This document shows positions 11,301-23,733 of a DNA stretch of 64,000 nucleotides, piece by piece. Positions within the stretch are counted from its first letter, which is position 1. Every line of letters starts with the position of its first letter. A program made the position numbers and the translations under genes. Location of the stretch: assembly GCF_910591885.1 (NCBI RefSeq), contig NC_063275.1, positions 11,954,501 through 12,018,500 of the forward strand, given 5' to 3'. The notes below the pieces were generated by a model. It made no database searches. It was not told the DNA's origin and saw only the letters and a list, made by a program, of their open reading frames with translations. The DNA is from Bombus terrestris. Taxonomy: Eukaryota; Arthropoda; Insecta; Hymenoptera; Apidae.

Positions 11301-13690
11301 GAAGTTAGATTTATTTATTATACATTTACAAATGTAGATACTCGAATTTTTGTATACTTAAAATTTAAAAAACTCAAATATTCCAATATTCAAATTGAAA
11401 TATTTGGAATTTTAGAATCTCAGATATTAAAATTTCAATATTTAACATTCCAAAAATTCAAATCTTAAATTAACTTTAAATTCAGAAAGTTGATTCCAGA
11501 TTTTTAAATTACAAAGATTCGAAATTTGAGGCTTATTGCTTTTCCTTTCCTGTCCAAATCTGAAAAATTTATTTCTGAAATAAGTTTGTAGTTTCAGTAG
11601 ATTTGATCGATGAAGTTGGATATGTTAATTGTTTAAATCTCCTTAGGTATTATGAATAATCCTGAAGATTGACAGTGATTCTTTTGATCTGTTTGACGTA
11701 GAATGTAATTACAATGAACGTGTTGTAACTTGGTCTGTGGCCACCTCATTCTATTGAATTATCCACACTGATTCGAGTTCATCGAAACCGAATGACCTGT
11801 TTACACAACCACGCCGTTGAGCTGCATCGGATCACAAAGGGAATATTCGTGTCACGTTTACCGTATCGAATCGAGTAAATCCGACCGAGGAATTTCTTTC
11901 CTGTATAGTTTACAACCGACAAGTGTGAGATTTACGTCAATGCTGGTAGAAAATCTTTTTCCTTGAACAGATAGCGACGAATCCGATATAGTTTCGATTC
12001 TATTAAATTCTAAGATCTAAAGAAATAAATCATTTTTGCCAAGGTAAATCTGTTTTCTCATTCGCTATCTTTTGCAAATTTGACTACTTGAAAAGTTTTG
12101 CAATTTTCAAATCTCTAAAACTCATTGAAATTTGTTGAAAGTTTTAATTCGCTTCTCTAACTTTCCAATATTTCAAAATTGATAATTGTATTAATTCTTT
12201 AAATATCTAAACAAGATTCTACGTTGAGAATTGAAATACAAAATTAGATATATCTACAGATGTCTCGATACTGGATGCAACAGATGAAGACACGAGTCCC
12301 ATCGTCGAACAATGAACGCAAGAACGATGAAATGACCGAGAAATCGTAGGCTGACGTTCGAGCATAATAGCATGGGATCTAGCGAGGATTTCGATCCTTT
12401 TCAGTGGAATAAAATCGCGCGACCACGTGAAGATTTTCGACAGGATCATTGAAATGGTCGATATTCGTCGATTCGTCTAGCATTTTCTACGCATTTTCTA
12501 CGCATTGTCACATTCTTAAAGGTATACGGCTCATTCAATCGAATCTCCAGCACGGTGGTCTACCACCTCTTACCTTCTTCCATCGATCACCTGTTACAAT
12601 TTTATGAAGATATAGAATAGCTCCAGAACGAAATTCTTTTTCGTTATAAACATTTCTAGCAATAATTTCTTGTTATTCCATAAACGAAGAAACGATTGAA
12701 TATTGAATTCCGCGTGTATCTCATTTTAGAGTTACATATCTTTGTGCAATCTTAAATTATTAACAGAAATCCATGACGAATTTTCTATTCGCTAGAGATC
12801 AAAATATTTTCCCGATTGGATCAGGAATATTTATATCAATGGAAAAATAATATATAGACATTTCAATTAGTCCCAAGAGTCATAGACTCACTGAAATATA
12901 TTTCCCACATCCTATCGCTTTAAAATTCCATGCTCACGTATAATTCTAAATTAATATCCAATCGTCCTCTATAGATTATCATCAAATAACATACATTGTT
13001 AAATTGATATTCATACTTTATTTCGGTCGGAAATACTTTACTTATAATTGTTTACTAATAATCAAGGAACAGAAATGTTTTAGTAGCTTATAAACGAGCA
13101 GATACGTTTTCCTGCAAAATTCCGTATTACCAAAAATTCCAGGAATTATCACAGAAGAACAAAATCGTAGAAGCGGCAAAGCTGTTGCATTTCCTAATAA
13201 TCTTTCGTCTCATCAATTTTCTTAGAGAAGAGGAAGACAAGTAACTCCGGCGAGGGGTTGCTTCCGTTCGTATCGACGATGTAATAATAATAACCTGGCG
13301 TTCCTTGCCGCGGTGAACGACGGCCGTCGGTAACGATTTTAATAAATTTGGCGCTGGCTAAGCTGCAACAACAGCGTCGGGTATGAATTAAGAGAGCCCC
13401 GAAACACCGCTTGGGTAAACATCTCGAATTAGGCACCGAGATTCTTTTCCGTCCATCCGCGTGCAACGCTGGGAGCTTTACGACTTCGGTATGTTTCGGC
13501 TGACGTGACTCGATATGTATATGAGCGGTTAGAACCGCGGTGAAATTGCGGTAATGGACGAGATATTTTACAGCCGAGGGATTCCAGTTCAATGTACCAC
13601 GGATTAGCCCTCGTCCATCCTTCATCGCGCCCCATAATCCCTTTAACGTGACTGTTTTGATCGATTACGTCAAAATAGAAGAGTATTTTT
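8326..13690. other. Intergenic DNA with GC islands, no gene recognised
   Basis: GC-richer islands lie at about 8840-9150, 10790-11180, 11690-11960, 12230-12640 and 13190-13650. Between 11330 and 11530 there is AT-rich DNA built from many degenerate AAATTC/GAATTT-like words. An 11-bp repeat CATTTTCTACG occurs twice in tandem at about 12481-12502, and a 12-bp palindrome CGACGGCCGTCG lies near 13318. No protein domain was seen in any frame. Confidence 0.5.
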
Positions 13691-13990
13691 TTCTTTATTA
13701 CACGAAAAGATTTGAGGATTAATTGAGGGATTTAGTGGGGAAGATTACAGGGAAATGTTGCTTGAATTATCGATACAGAGACTGCTAGATCTTAGCGACT
13801 CTTTTCTCTTTTGGTGATTTAAAAAATGTGTTTATTTATTACACGAACGTATCTATATTTTTAAAAAATTTCTTGCAAATAGTCGAACGATTAGTGGAAG
13901 ATTATAGAGGGGACTTGGTTAAATAAATCGTTGATACAAAGGCTGTTAGATTTTAGAAATCTTTTTCTTCTCTGATAGTTTAGAAAATAT
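13691..13990 (+). repeat. Diverged tandem duplication, period 141-161 bp
   Basis: TTATTACACGAA recurs with the CACGAA core at 13701 and 13842 (offset 141). The later anchors GGATTTAGTGGGGAAGATTA and GATACAGAGACTGCTAGAT recur as CGATTAGTGGAAGATTATAG and GATACAAAGGCTGTTAGAT at an offset of about 161. The second copy therefore carries roughly 20 extra bases in its first third. Confidence 0.75.
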
Positions 13991-14563
13991 GTATGTGTAT
14001 GTATATACGATAGAATTTTTTAGAAATTGTACAATGAATTCATGTTGGATGGATACGATGGACACGTTTTAAAGATGTCTCGAACGGCAGCTATGTAAGG
14101 CCAGGAGGATGATGCTACGAAGAAAACGATTTAATGGTCGACGACTGGCGTTCGGACGGTGACGTGACATCCGAATGGAAGCTGCATCTTGTCAGTGCGA
14201 AAGAGAAGTCTCACGGCGAGCACTCAGCCTAGACGAGCGAATCAACTGCTCTCCTCTTCGATAGAACGCACACGCGTCTCATGAATCTCTCGACATTACG
14301 TCAATGAAATGTCTTTCGTTTCCAATGATTATAATGAATATCAGCAAGGAAACTGTGCAGAAACGTTTGTCTATCTAAGCAAATCAAATAATATCTCGAT
14401 TTCACTATACAACTCTCAAAGAAATCCGCTATATTACTTTAATTCCACGATCTTTCACTTACGAACTCCTTTTCCTTCTTCACAGAAGCAGCAAAGAAAA
14501 TGAAGAAAGCAAAAAGAAGAAAGCAGAACCGAAAAGATATCGGAAAGTCACGCAACATCGGTG
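13991..14563. other. Intergenic GC island
   Basis: A GC-richer block (about 14060-14300) contains TCAGTGCGAAAGAG-like initiator sequence and an ACGTCA-type site, but no ORF with recognisable content. Nothing else is supported. Confidence 0.4.
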
Positions 14564-14775
14564 GAAAAGTAAGGAAAACAGATCAGCGCAAATGTACTTA
14601 CAGGAAACAGCAAAATGTATAAACGAAGAATAAAACAATGAACTATCTTTTCTTATAGAAGAACGAAAAAACGAAAATACGATAAAAGATGGAAAAATGG
14701 CGCGGAAAGAACGGAAAGCAGATCAACGCAAATGTATTTACGGGAAAGAGGAAAATACGTAAACGAGTTGGGGTA
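14564..14775 (+). repeat. Diverged tandem duplication, period 140 bp
   Basis: AACAGATCAGCGCAAATGTA (14579-14597) recurs as AGCAGATCAACGCAAATGTA (about 14719-14737), an offset of exactly 140 bp. The similarity continues through TTACAGGAAACAGCAAAATG / TTACGGGAAAGAGGAAAATA. The units are purine-rich. Confidence 0.8.
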
Positions 14776-17700
14776 GCCAGAGCGCCGTTTGGTGGAGGCA
14801 GCAGCAGCGTAAATAGAGTCCTGTGAAATTGTCCGCTGTTCGAGGAATCGTGAGTGCATCCGATGTGCAAATCGGTTTAACGAGAGGTCCCCCCGCCGGG
14901 CCAGTATTCCACCCCCATAAAATAACAACAGGCATCGTTTCCATGCGTCGCATTTTCAGCTCGACGCCATTATCTCTGCCGGCTGCCGCGGCAAACTGGC
15001 TGGTTGAATCTCGTGCGAACGATTATTCGTAACTCGCGACATAGAATTCGTTTTATAGGATCGTCGACTTCCAGACGATCGCTGGAAGATTGTAATTTTA
15101 GAACGATGCGATTGTGAAACGACATCGTTGCACATGGAACGTTAAAGACAGACTTATGTCGTATAGTGGATTCTAGTTATGGGATTCGATGGTGTAATTG
15201 TACTGGATGTTCGTGAAAAAGTGTAAAATTAGCTATAAAAGTGAAAAGTTTGAATTGAGATTAGAGTTGGATATGCTGAATTTGTTTTTGGGGAAACTTT
15301 TATGGATTTTGAAGCTACGTGAAATGTGAAATGGTTTTATTTAATTTTATATTGTAACGAAGTTTTGTTATTATAATTGTAATCTATAATTCTTGTTGCA
15401 GGGGAAAGCACTGCGATCTAATTTCAAGCTTGAAAACTTTCTCAGTTGGCATTTCATATTTCTTAAATGCTGGCGACTACGTAAAATAACATCAAGACAA
15501 TTATTCGTATAGGTACGTGGACAAACGTGTCTTGCAAATTTTTTAATAATAAAGGTCTTGTGGTTCTAAGAGTAAAAATGGTACTCGAGTTTTTCTATGT
15601 CACGATCTCTTGAATATTCTGCCATTTAAGCATTTTTATTACTTTACACTACCTTTTTCCATAATATGTAGTTTTCTTTCGCGTAAAAACGAGGACATTT
15701 TCAGTCAGAAACTAAATACAAAATGAAAGCTGTGAACCAAAGGTGTAAAATATAATATATATAATAATCAATACATACTCTGCTGTCCTCATAAAAATAT
15801 TACTTTCGTATTAAAGAAACGTTATTCTTGCTATTAAAATAGTTAGCTCGTTTTTTTAAATTTTTATTTTAAGAGTGTTACTTTGTGTTCTCACGAGAAT
15901 TATTCCTTTTGTTATAAAAAAATCATCCTGATTTTTTCACAAGAAATGGTTATCCTTCTTATCAAAAATCAACATTTCAACTTCATGAATGTTACTTTGT
16001 CCATCCACGAAAAAGTATCTTTCTAAATATCTATCTAATCAAAAAAGTTATTTGGCAAAAAAATTAATCTCTCAGAAAAGATTACTCTACATTCTTCATT
16101 GAAGGCAATTATTGCTTCCACATAAAAAAATACTCTTACTCTTATTCTCACTGTTCTTATGGGGAAAAAGCATTCTATTCGTTTACAATAATATTATGCA
16201 CATCCACTCCCTATATCGCTGCGAATAATATAGCTATAGTACTCCCACGTCAACCAACTCCTATTCACCAACTACGTAACTCCCTATTCATCAGTCAAGC
16301 TGATTAAATGCTAAGAAATACGCAATATTGTGTCGACGACCGCGACGATTGCTCCAGAAATAATCACTGGGTGGATAAATGAAACGATGCTGGAGGGTTT
16401 GTCAGGCGATGTTAAGGAAAGCCTTATCAAGGATGGCTACGCATACAGAGGCTGAGGCATTTACGGGTGCCTCGGCCAGGAAAAGCCGAAGGGAGGAACG
16501 TGCGCTTATGCCGGCGGTGTTTGTTCAGCCGCAACTTCTCTAAATCTTTTGTGCATCGCAGAGGGTTGCGGTTGTCTCGGCGGTGTACAGGCGGTTACAT
16601 ATGTGTTCTGTTACCTATGTGCCTACTTAACGTTCAGGTACTTCGTATCTTTCCAGAAACGCAATGAAAAATGTCTTCGTTTACGACGAAATAAGAAATT
16701 TTAAACCGTTTCATGCTCTGTTGACAAACTGGACATTTTGTGTCCAAATATAATACATTTACCATTCTAAGACTGTAAAAAATTGGAAAAAAGTCAGAGA
16801 TACATGTTGATGTCTCTATCATATTATGGCATCGTTTGTTAAATCAAGTAGCTTAATCCACAAGACGCTATGATGTAAATCTAGCAAATTGTAAATTATC
16901 TTTACGAATCTTAAAATCACTCTGTACTTGCCATTGATGTTTTCCTAATGATAAAATTCTTCCCTTAACGATTTCACCAGAGTCTATTTTGAATAAAATC
17001 GAAGCCAAAAGAAGAATACAAAGAGGAGAACAAGACAGGATGTTCGAAAGTCCAAGAAAAGCAGAGAAGACGTAGTTGTAACTCTGCGTCTTCGTACGGA
17101 GTTGTTGAAGGGACTCGTGGTTGCATCTTTGGATGCGTGGACGTAGGAGAAAAGTGGGATCGGGCACGAACCACCTAATGATAGTGCGGTAACGTGGAAG
17201 ATAATAGCCATAGAGAGAAGTAAACGGCGAAAGCACCGGTTTCCTCGTGGGCGGGTAACGCGGCTAATTCCGACTGTTTGGTTAGCAAGCATTTAAGGTT
17301 TGTCTTGGCTGTTGCTTCGTGTCTTTTAGACAGCCGATCTGTGTTCCGACCAAACGAAACGGAAGCTAAACGCTCCTGACGAGGTGACGAGCCGACGACT
17401 CCGCTCGTTCGACGTTCTGGCCCACTCTGATTCTGTCTGACCGATCGTCTGCCTCGAATTCGCTGTGATCTACAAACGACTTTTAACAGACTCAGCCCTC
17501 AATCCTCAACATGACTATTTCAATTAGTAACGTACACATTTATAGTACACATATATCGCAGATTGATATTAATATAACGATATGTAATATGAGTGTATAT
17601 ACAGTTACTTACTAGCGTATAGTAATCTTCAGCAGTAAGTATTTATAAGAGTATTGATTATTATACTCGAAGACCACACGAGAGGATTATGATAAGTCTA

Positions 17701-20700
17701 AACTCGATGATTTTTATATCCGTTGATGGCTGAAACAAAGTATTTTAATATGATTTCATTAGAAAGGAAAACTGTTGAAAATGACAACGTTCGTGTTCGC
17801 CATCTATATGCAGATGCGCTAGTTATAATAAATAGTAACTAGAAGATAGTTCTAGATACAATCGATAGATTTAATCGATAGGTTTAAGATGTTCTTTTGT
17901 TTTTATCCCTAGTCTATGTAAGAAAGTGCAATAAAGCTTTTTCGACTCAGAACGGTGTGATAGATTTATCCAAAGAATAAAATAATAGCTATTGTGATCC
18001 TACCTCTGAATATAGAAATAACAACAAAAACGAAAGTAGATAGTAAATCACGAAATTTTATATGGAACCGACAGAATAATTAGCATTGTGACAAGAAATA
18101 TTAAAAAAAAATTCAAGGATAGATAAATAGTAGTGTACCTAAGTCAAATCAAATAAAAAAATAAAATTGTATGATATTGAACCAGTCGACAATATATTAA
18201 ATTTCAAAATTGACTTTCCATAAGAAAAATATTACTTCATAGAAACAAATAATCTTCAAGTTTATCCGATAACCAACCACATTTCTACCTTAAACATATC
18301 GTCTCGATTTTTCTATGACGATAACTGTTGTTTTTCTGTTTGAATAACTGCATTGATTCTTAATAAAGAACCAAGGGAAGATTGCTTGGATTTTGGAACA
18401 GAAAGGAAGATGAAGCAAGCGTGCAAGAGGAAACGACCTGGCCCGGGACAGTCTGGCAGTAGATTTATTTCCTTAAGACAGACAATGAGGAAGGAAATGT
18501 GGCTGATACGTTTTCAAGAAAAATAAACGTCTCTCGTGGCAGGAACGGAGGGTACAGAAGGGGACAAAGTTGGACTTTGCAGACGTTTGTTTTCGTCCCA
18601 GGCGAATCGGTCGCATTATAATGTTACTAAGCTCTAATCAAAATAACGTGGATTCGATGTGATTTCCTTGAACGACTCAACGATACTACTTTGCTTTAGA
18701 AAAACCTCGGTATACGATTCTCTCATGAAATTTGATCTGTGATATTAAGTTACAATAGAAATCTTCAAACTGAGAATTCTACAGTTTAGACGATTTTTGG
18801 AGCAAGTGTAAATCGTTGAGAACAACGTGGGAAGATATACATATCGAGAACGTATAAAATTACTTTAAACGGATAGAATTTTATGGGTTTTATTCGGTGA
18901 ATGATCGAAAGAAAAGCGAAAGAAGATAGAAACATTTAGATGAAACGTTATTTCTTAATCACATTTTTTAATCATATTCTAGGTGTTAGATAACTGCGAT
19001 TGGAAGTAATGAAAGTGAAAATGATGAATTTAGAAACATTTAGAATAAGAATGGAACAGATCCAAGGGAAGAGATAAACTTGTATTCTTGGAGATATTTA
19101 GAAGAAAGAAATAACCCCTTCTATACAAGAATTATTACCATAGATCACTACTTTTTACACAAACCTCGTAGAAATTGAGTTTATTATTTTCTTCTTATGT
19201 CATAAATAATAAACTTGTCTTTACAGGCTAGTGACATCGATTTAAGGGGCGATGTCTCGTGGGGTTAATCGGTTTGCTTAACCACAGGTGGGTTAGACTT
19301 TTATTGTCTACATTTCTGAGATCATTTTTTAATTGATTCAACGAACGATAATTTATCGGTATGTTTCGTTTGATTGATTGCAGAAATTATAAAATTTATG
19401 TAATTCTGAGCATAGTGGCGTAGAACTTTGTAACATAACACATCGACTTCCATCGTTATTTTAATTGAACCTGCTTATGATCCGTGCGATAATCAGGAAA
19501 CAACGAAGCAGACTTTTCCTAGTTACGCACAAACGGTGGAACGTAGAGTCGACTAAATCTGCGGGCAATAGAGAAGACACAGAACGCAATGGCAAAACGT
19601 GTAGATACGTGCAGGCGAAACTACGCAACCCTATCTGCCGGAGCCAACCGCAGAATATCACTGCACATCCAGATAATCCCGCTGGCCTATTGATATGCTG
19701 ATGGTGAGACGTGTCGCGTGAAATTGCCACCCAGTACGTATTGTCCGCCTGAATTCCGCTTGGGCCCTTTTCAACTTCGCACCCTCGTACCAGCCCGGAT
19801 TCAATCCTATCGGTGCGAGCCAGGTTCCTCGTTTTAACCGAAAAAACCGTCGATTCCGAGCTGCAAGATTCGTTAGATCGAACAAATTAATTTAAACGAT
19901 TTTAAACTGTTTCATGAAAAATTTCCTCTCTATATTCTCCGGTTTTTGAAAATATTTGTTAATCGACGAATACAAGGGAATACTTCGAAGTCGTTCAAGT
20001 AATTTTTTCGCTAAACATCTTGCCCTATCTCGGCCAATTCGAAGAAATATAAAAGAATTTAGAAACAGCGAGATTTCTTCGCGAAAAATTACGAAGACTT
20101 AACGTTCGCTCCTCGAGAAACGAGTGACCTACTCCCATAAGTTTATTTACGCTACGAAGATGACACGAACTTACAGTAAACTTTAAGGTGGATTTAAAAA
20201 ACCGTGCGCGTAAAAACATCATTTTTCTACACTTTTTAGTATATACAGTGGACCGTAATGTAACCGTTGAACAGTTCAATTGTAGAAGTTTATGATAAAT
20301 TTGGGGAAGATGATAAAAAGGTGTTTCAATGAATAAATATTCCCAAGTATGTAAACTAGTTTCGCGGAAAGTCGAGTCAACCTGAATACCAGTTTTGCCG
20401 CGAAAAATAAGAAAGAAATAAAATGTAACTCTCCCTCTGTCCATAATAAATTCATTCTCAAAGAGGCAACATCGTAACTATCGATACCGAATGGTAAACT
20501 TCGCGTGATGGTGAACAAAGAGGGAAATTTATTTCTTTAAACCGAACTTGTTCGATTGTTGATACCTACGATTTAGATCCTGAGGCGAAATCCGCGGCGA
20601 AAAATCGGACCTGGTATCGGGCCGGAAAGTGGTAATGCTAACCAGATTAGCTTTTTCTCTTAGTCGATTTGAGAAACAGCAGACACGCTGCACCGACGTG

Positions 20701-22746
20701 TTTGTTATCTTTATGCGCGGATCGCATCGGGCGCGCGCGCGTCATATTCTCTTGCATGAAAACGCGCGGAAACGGCGCTGCGTAAACCCTGGACGAGTTA
20801 CAAGCTCGTCGAAGATACGACGCAGAATTGTTGGTTCCTGTAAAGACAAACACGAGCAACTTGCAGCAGAACAAGAACCTGCAACCTGGAAGTTTCTCCT
20901 CTCGCAACGTAGAGAAGCGCGAAACGTTCCAGCTATTCGATCGACTTACTACCTGCTAGATCTTTGATCAAACTGCCGGTTGCTGTTTGATTATTTTCAA
21001 GAACGCTGAAATTCTGTGAAATTTATTCGAATGAAATTGTTACGAGTATCTTACGTTGGATTCTTTATACGAAGGCCTCGCCAGCCAATCGGTGTAAGTT
21101 ACTTTTAATTAAAACCGACTTGCGTCATGGAGGTACCTTGTTAAAAATCTTCGATCGAACGAATAGTTTATGTTTATTTGAATATGGACATTGTAACATA
21201 ATCTAACTAAACCGATCCGTCGACTGATAATTCTGACAATGGCAGCATATTTGCTCGATTCGTTTCTAATGGACAGTAACTTACATTGATTGGTATTTGA
21301 ACTGTTCTTTATGGGTACAGAGTAAGGTATGGTAGTTTGAACAAGCTAATCTACAAAAAGAAATGAATATTATTATAAATAATTGGAATTCTTGGAAATA
21401 AGATATGAGAAAGATAGCTGCCACCTGATTGTAGCGGCTTAAATTATAAAGTAGAAGTACATAATTCACAATGTTAGTTGAAGATTGTTGGCGCAAAACG
21501 TAATAACTCACATTTTCTGTCTATTTTATTATTTAATTTATCATTGAGATTAAATGTGCAAAATTTTAACTAAAACCACCTTCGGTAACGAAAGGGTTAA
21601 CGTATTAACTGGCACAGTGGTCGTCGGTGAGCCACGTTATTAAAATTTTTAGAATAATTAAGACAAAGTAGATTTCATGGACTAACAAAAGCTCAGCAAC
21701 GCAAATGGCTTAGATGCTTAAGATTTTTGAAAAAAGCGTCCGAGTACGACATAACATTTTGCAAAAATTGAATGTTACGGCGTAGCATATTTCAATTTGC
21801 TACAATTACATTAATATGAATTAAGATAATAATTCATATTAAACTCATACGTAAAGCGTCAGGATATAGAGAAAGGTATTTTATGAAAATTATTTGTTAA
21901 TACAGAATTTTATGTTAATAAACATTGTATGCTACGAACATGTTAAAACGAATCCAAATCGAATCCGAAGGAGGAACTCAAAGACTCCCACCTATTTTTA
22001 TCGCGCGAAAAAGCTCGCGCGAAGGGAACGAGTCGACATCGAGGCGCGTATGATCCGATCGGATTAACTCGTAGGAAGTCTCCATGTATTCCGTATGCCT
22101 CTCGTCTGCTCCCAGTTGTTTATACAACGATGAAATTTAATTCTCGGGACCACCGAACTCAGGAACTCGTGTAAACCAATACTCGCGGACTAACAGCCAG
22201 CCTTCGAGCGCAAAAAACTTCAAAGAAAAACCGAAGTGAAAATCGTTCGAACGAATGTCGTCTTCGATGGCGACCTCGAACGTCACACGTTCGTCCGATT
22301 CGACAGACACTTTGACTGACGGAACGAAAAGCCGTCTAATAGACTGTTAATTAACTCGATGAGAATTCCAATCGATGGGTTGATAACTTTGCTAAGTAAA
22401 TGCCTCGTGATCATCTGACCTTATACCGTTTCCTCCGCTCAATAACTTTTGGAAATTTACATACGAAAACGATATACTATTCTATACTTATTACTTGTTT
22501 TATATTATCCCATACTCGTGTCTAGTAATGCACAGACTGCGGATTTTTACGCATTCATAGAAAATTTATGGGAAACCGTAGAAGCGCACAGAATACACAC
22601 GATGAAAAATATGAAATATGCGAAGTGCTGTTCAACTTTTACTTCCTTGCTCGTACGTATAAAACTTTGAATTTGCGTAAACATCGTAACCTAGTAACGA
22701 ATACGCGACGATCGACATTAACGCGTGAGAATATCATTTTTGTCGT
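14776..22746. other. Intergenic DNA with GC islands, no gene recognised
   Basis: GC islands lie at about 14780-15080, 16320-16640, 17030-17510, 18380-18660, 19460-19860, 20540-20960 and 21960-22350. The 17290-17510 island looks leader-like and ends in CAACATGACTATTTC, an ATG in good context that opens only 35 codons. Near 15780-16140 there are many degenerate short A/T-rich words but no clear repeat unit. No conserved domain or RNA gene was recognised. Confidence 0.5.
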
Positions 22747-22750
22747 TATA

Positions 22751-22831
22751 TTGGGTTGGCAACTAAGTGACCGCGGATTTTGCCATTACCACCTAATTAC
22801 CAAATCCGCAATCACTTAGTTACCAACCCAA
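22751..22831. mobile_element. Mariner-type MITE (81 bp, almost all terminal inverted repeat)
   Basis: The left arm TTGGGTTGGCAACTAAGTGA (22751-22770) and the reverse complement of the right arm, TTGGGTTGGTAACTAAGTGA, match except at one base. The match continues into CCGCGGATTT / TTGCGGATTT. The element is flanked by TA on each side, the target duplication expected for Tc1/mariner. TTGGGTTGGCAACTAAGT..GCGGATTT is the terminal repeat type of hymenopteran mariners. Only about 20 bp separate the arms and there is no transposase, so it is an internal-deletion derivative. A transcript would fold into one long hairpin. Confidence 0.85.
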
Positions 22832-23481
22832 TATACCTACCTACCGTATTTTATTCGCAATTTCATGGGATAACGTAGCGTCATAAAGTGGCAATAGAAA
22901 GGAATTTCAAATTGAGCAAAATTAGATACCGTAGATCAGAACACGATATTTGTCAGAATAAATCGATAAGGAGAACAGACGAATCTGATAACGATCGTCG
23001 TGTTCTGACTGAGTCAATGTGAAGTTCTGTTCAGCTGTTTCATCATTTAATTCAACATGTCTGGAATTTGACGACACCGTAGGTCGCGACAGTGCCAAGA
23101 ATGTGAGAAAATGAAGGTTATCGTGAATGTAAATATCGTTAATCGAAGTGGTGTTGTTCGCACAAAGAGCGTTCCGAGTTTTAAAGAACAAACATTGGAA
23201 TCCTACAGGAATAGTTAAAATATTTTCTTGTACATATCTGTCGTACCACGTAATTCTCCGCCTAATTATAATCTTTTTAAATTATAGAAGTGCTCGTAAA
23301 AGTACGAATTTCCATGATTACAAAGAAGTCTACGCTCTTAGAAGATTACAAAGGACGGTCGTCTACTTGGGATCCATTTTTTAACTGCATACACGAAAAA
23401 TATGAATTTGCACAATCTAATAGGCGCGAAGGCTGAAACATTAAGTCAAAATGATAAAAACCAATCCAACGATCTATCAGT
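22832..23481. other. Intergenic DNA, no feature seen
   Basis: AT-rich to neutral DNA between the MITE and a tandem duplication. Only short, unrecognised ORFs occur. Confidence 0.4.
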
Positions 23482-23733
23482 TCGAATTTCGAGATTTCGA
23501 GTTGCGAGTTTGTTTTTTCTCTTGGATTACTATTTTAGCTCCAAGAGATGGCGTTTTGGGAGGCTAGCTGACCTTATTCCGTTCAACGGAAAACAGTCAC
23601 TGTTCCAGAGATTTCGGAGATTTCGAGTTCGCGTTCGAGTTTATTTTTCCTCCTGGATTACGAATTTATTTCCAAAAGATGTCGTTTTTAAAGGCTATCT
23701 GCCTTTATCATGCCCAACGTAAAACATTGCCTG
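23482..23733 (+). repeat. Diverged tandem duplication, period 126-131 bp
   Basis: GAGATTTCGAGTT occurs at 23491 and 23617. CTTGGATTAC, AGATGGCGTTTT and AGGCTAGCTGACCTTAT recur as CCTGGATTAC, AGATGTCGTTTT and AGGCTATCTGCCTTTAT about 131 bp on. A 106-codon open frame (23402-23722) reads through both copies with repeated Arg-Phe-Arg and Phe-Phe/Tyr blocks. This is probably incidental, since nothing in it resembles a known domain. Confidence 0.8.

Noticed and set aside
13194..13625. 143-codon minus-strand ORF with an ATG
   Set aside because: No domain, no splice context, and composition explained by a GC island where stops are rare. Worth a conservation test but not supported.
20635..20967. 110-codon ORF with an ATG in a CG-rich island
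   Set aside because: Arg-rich translation of CpG-rich DNA with an overlapping minus-strand ORF; no domain seen.
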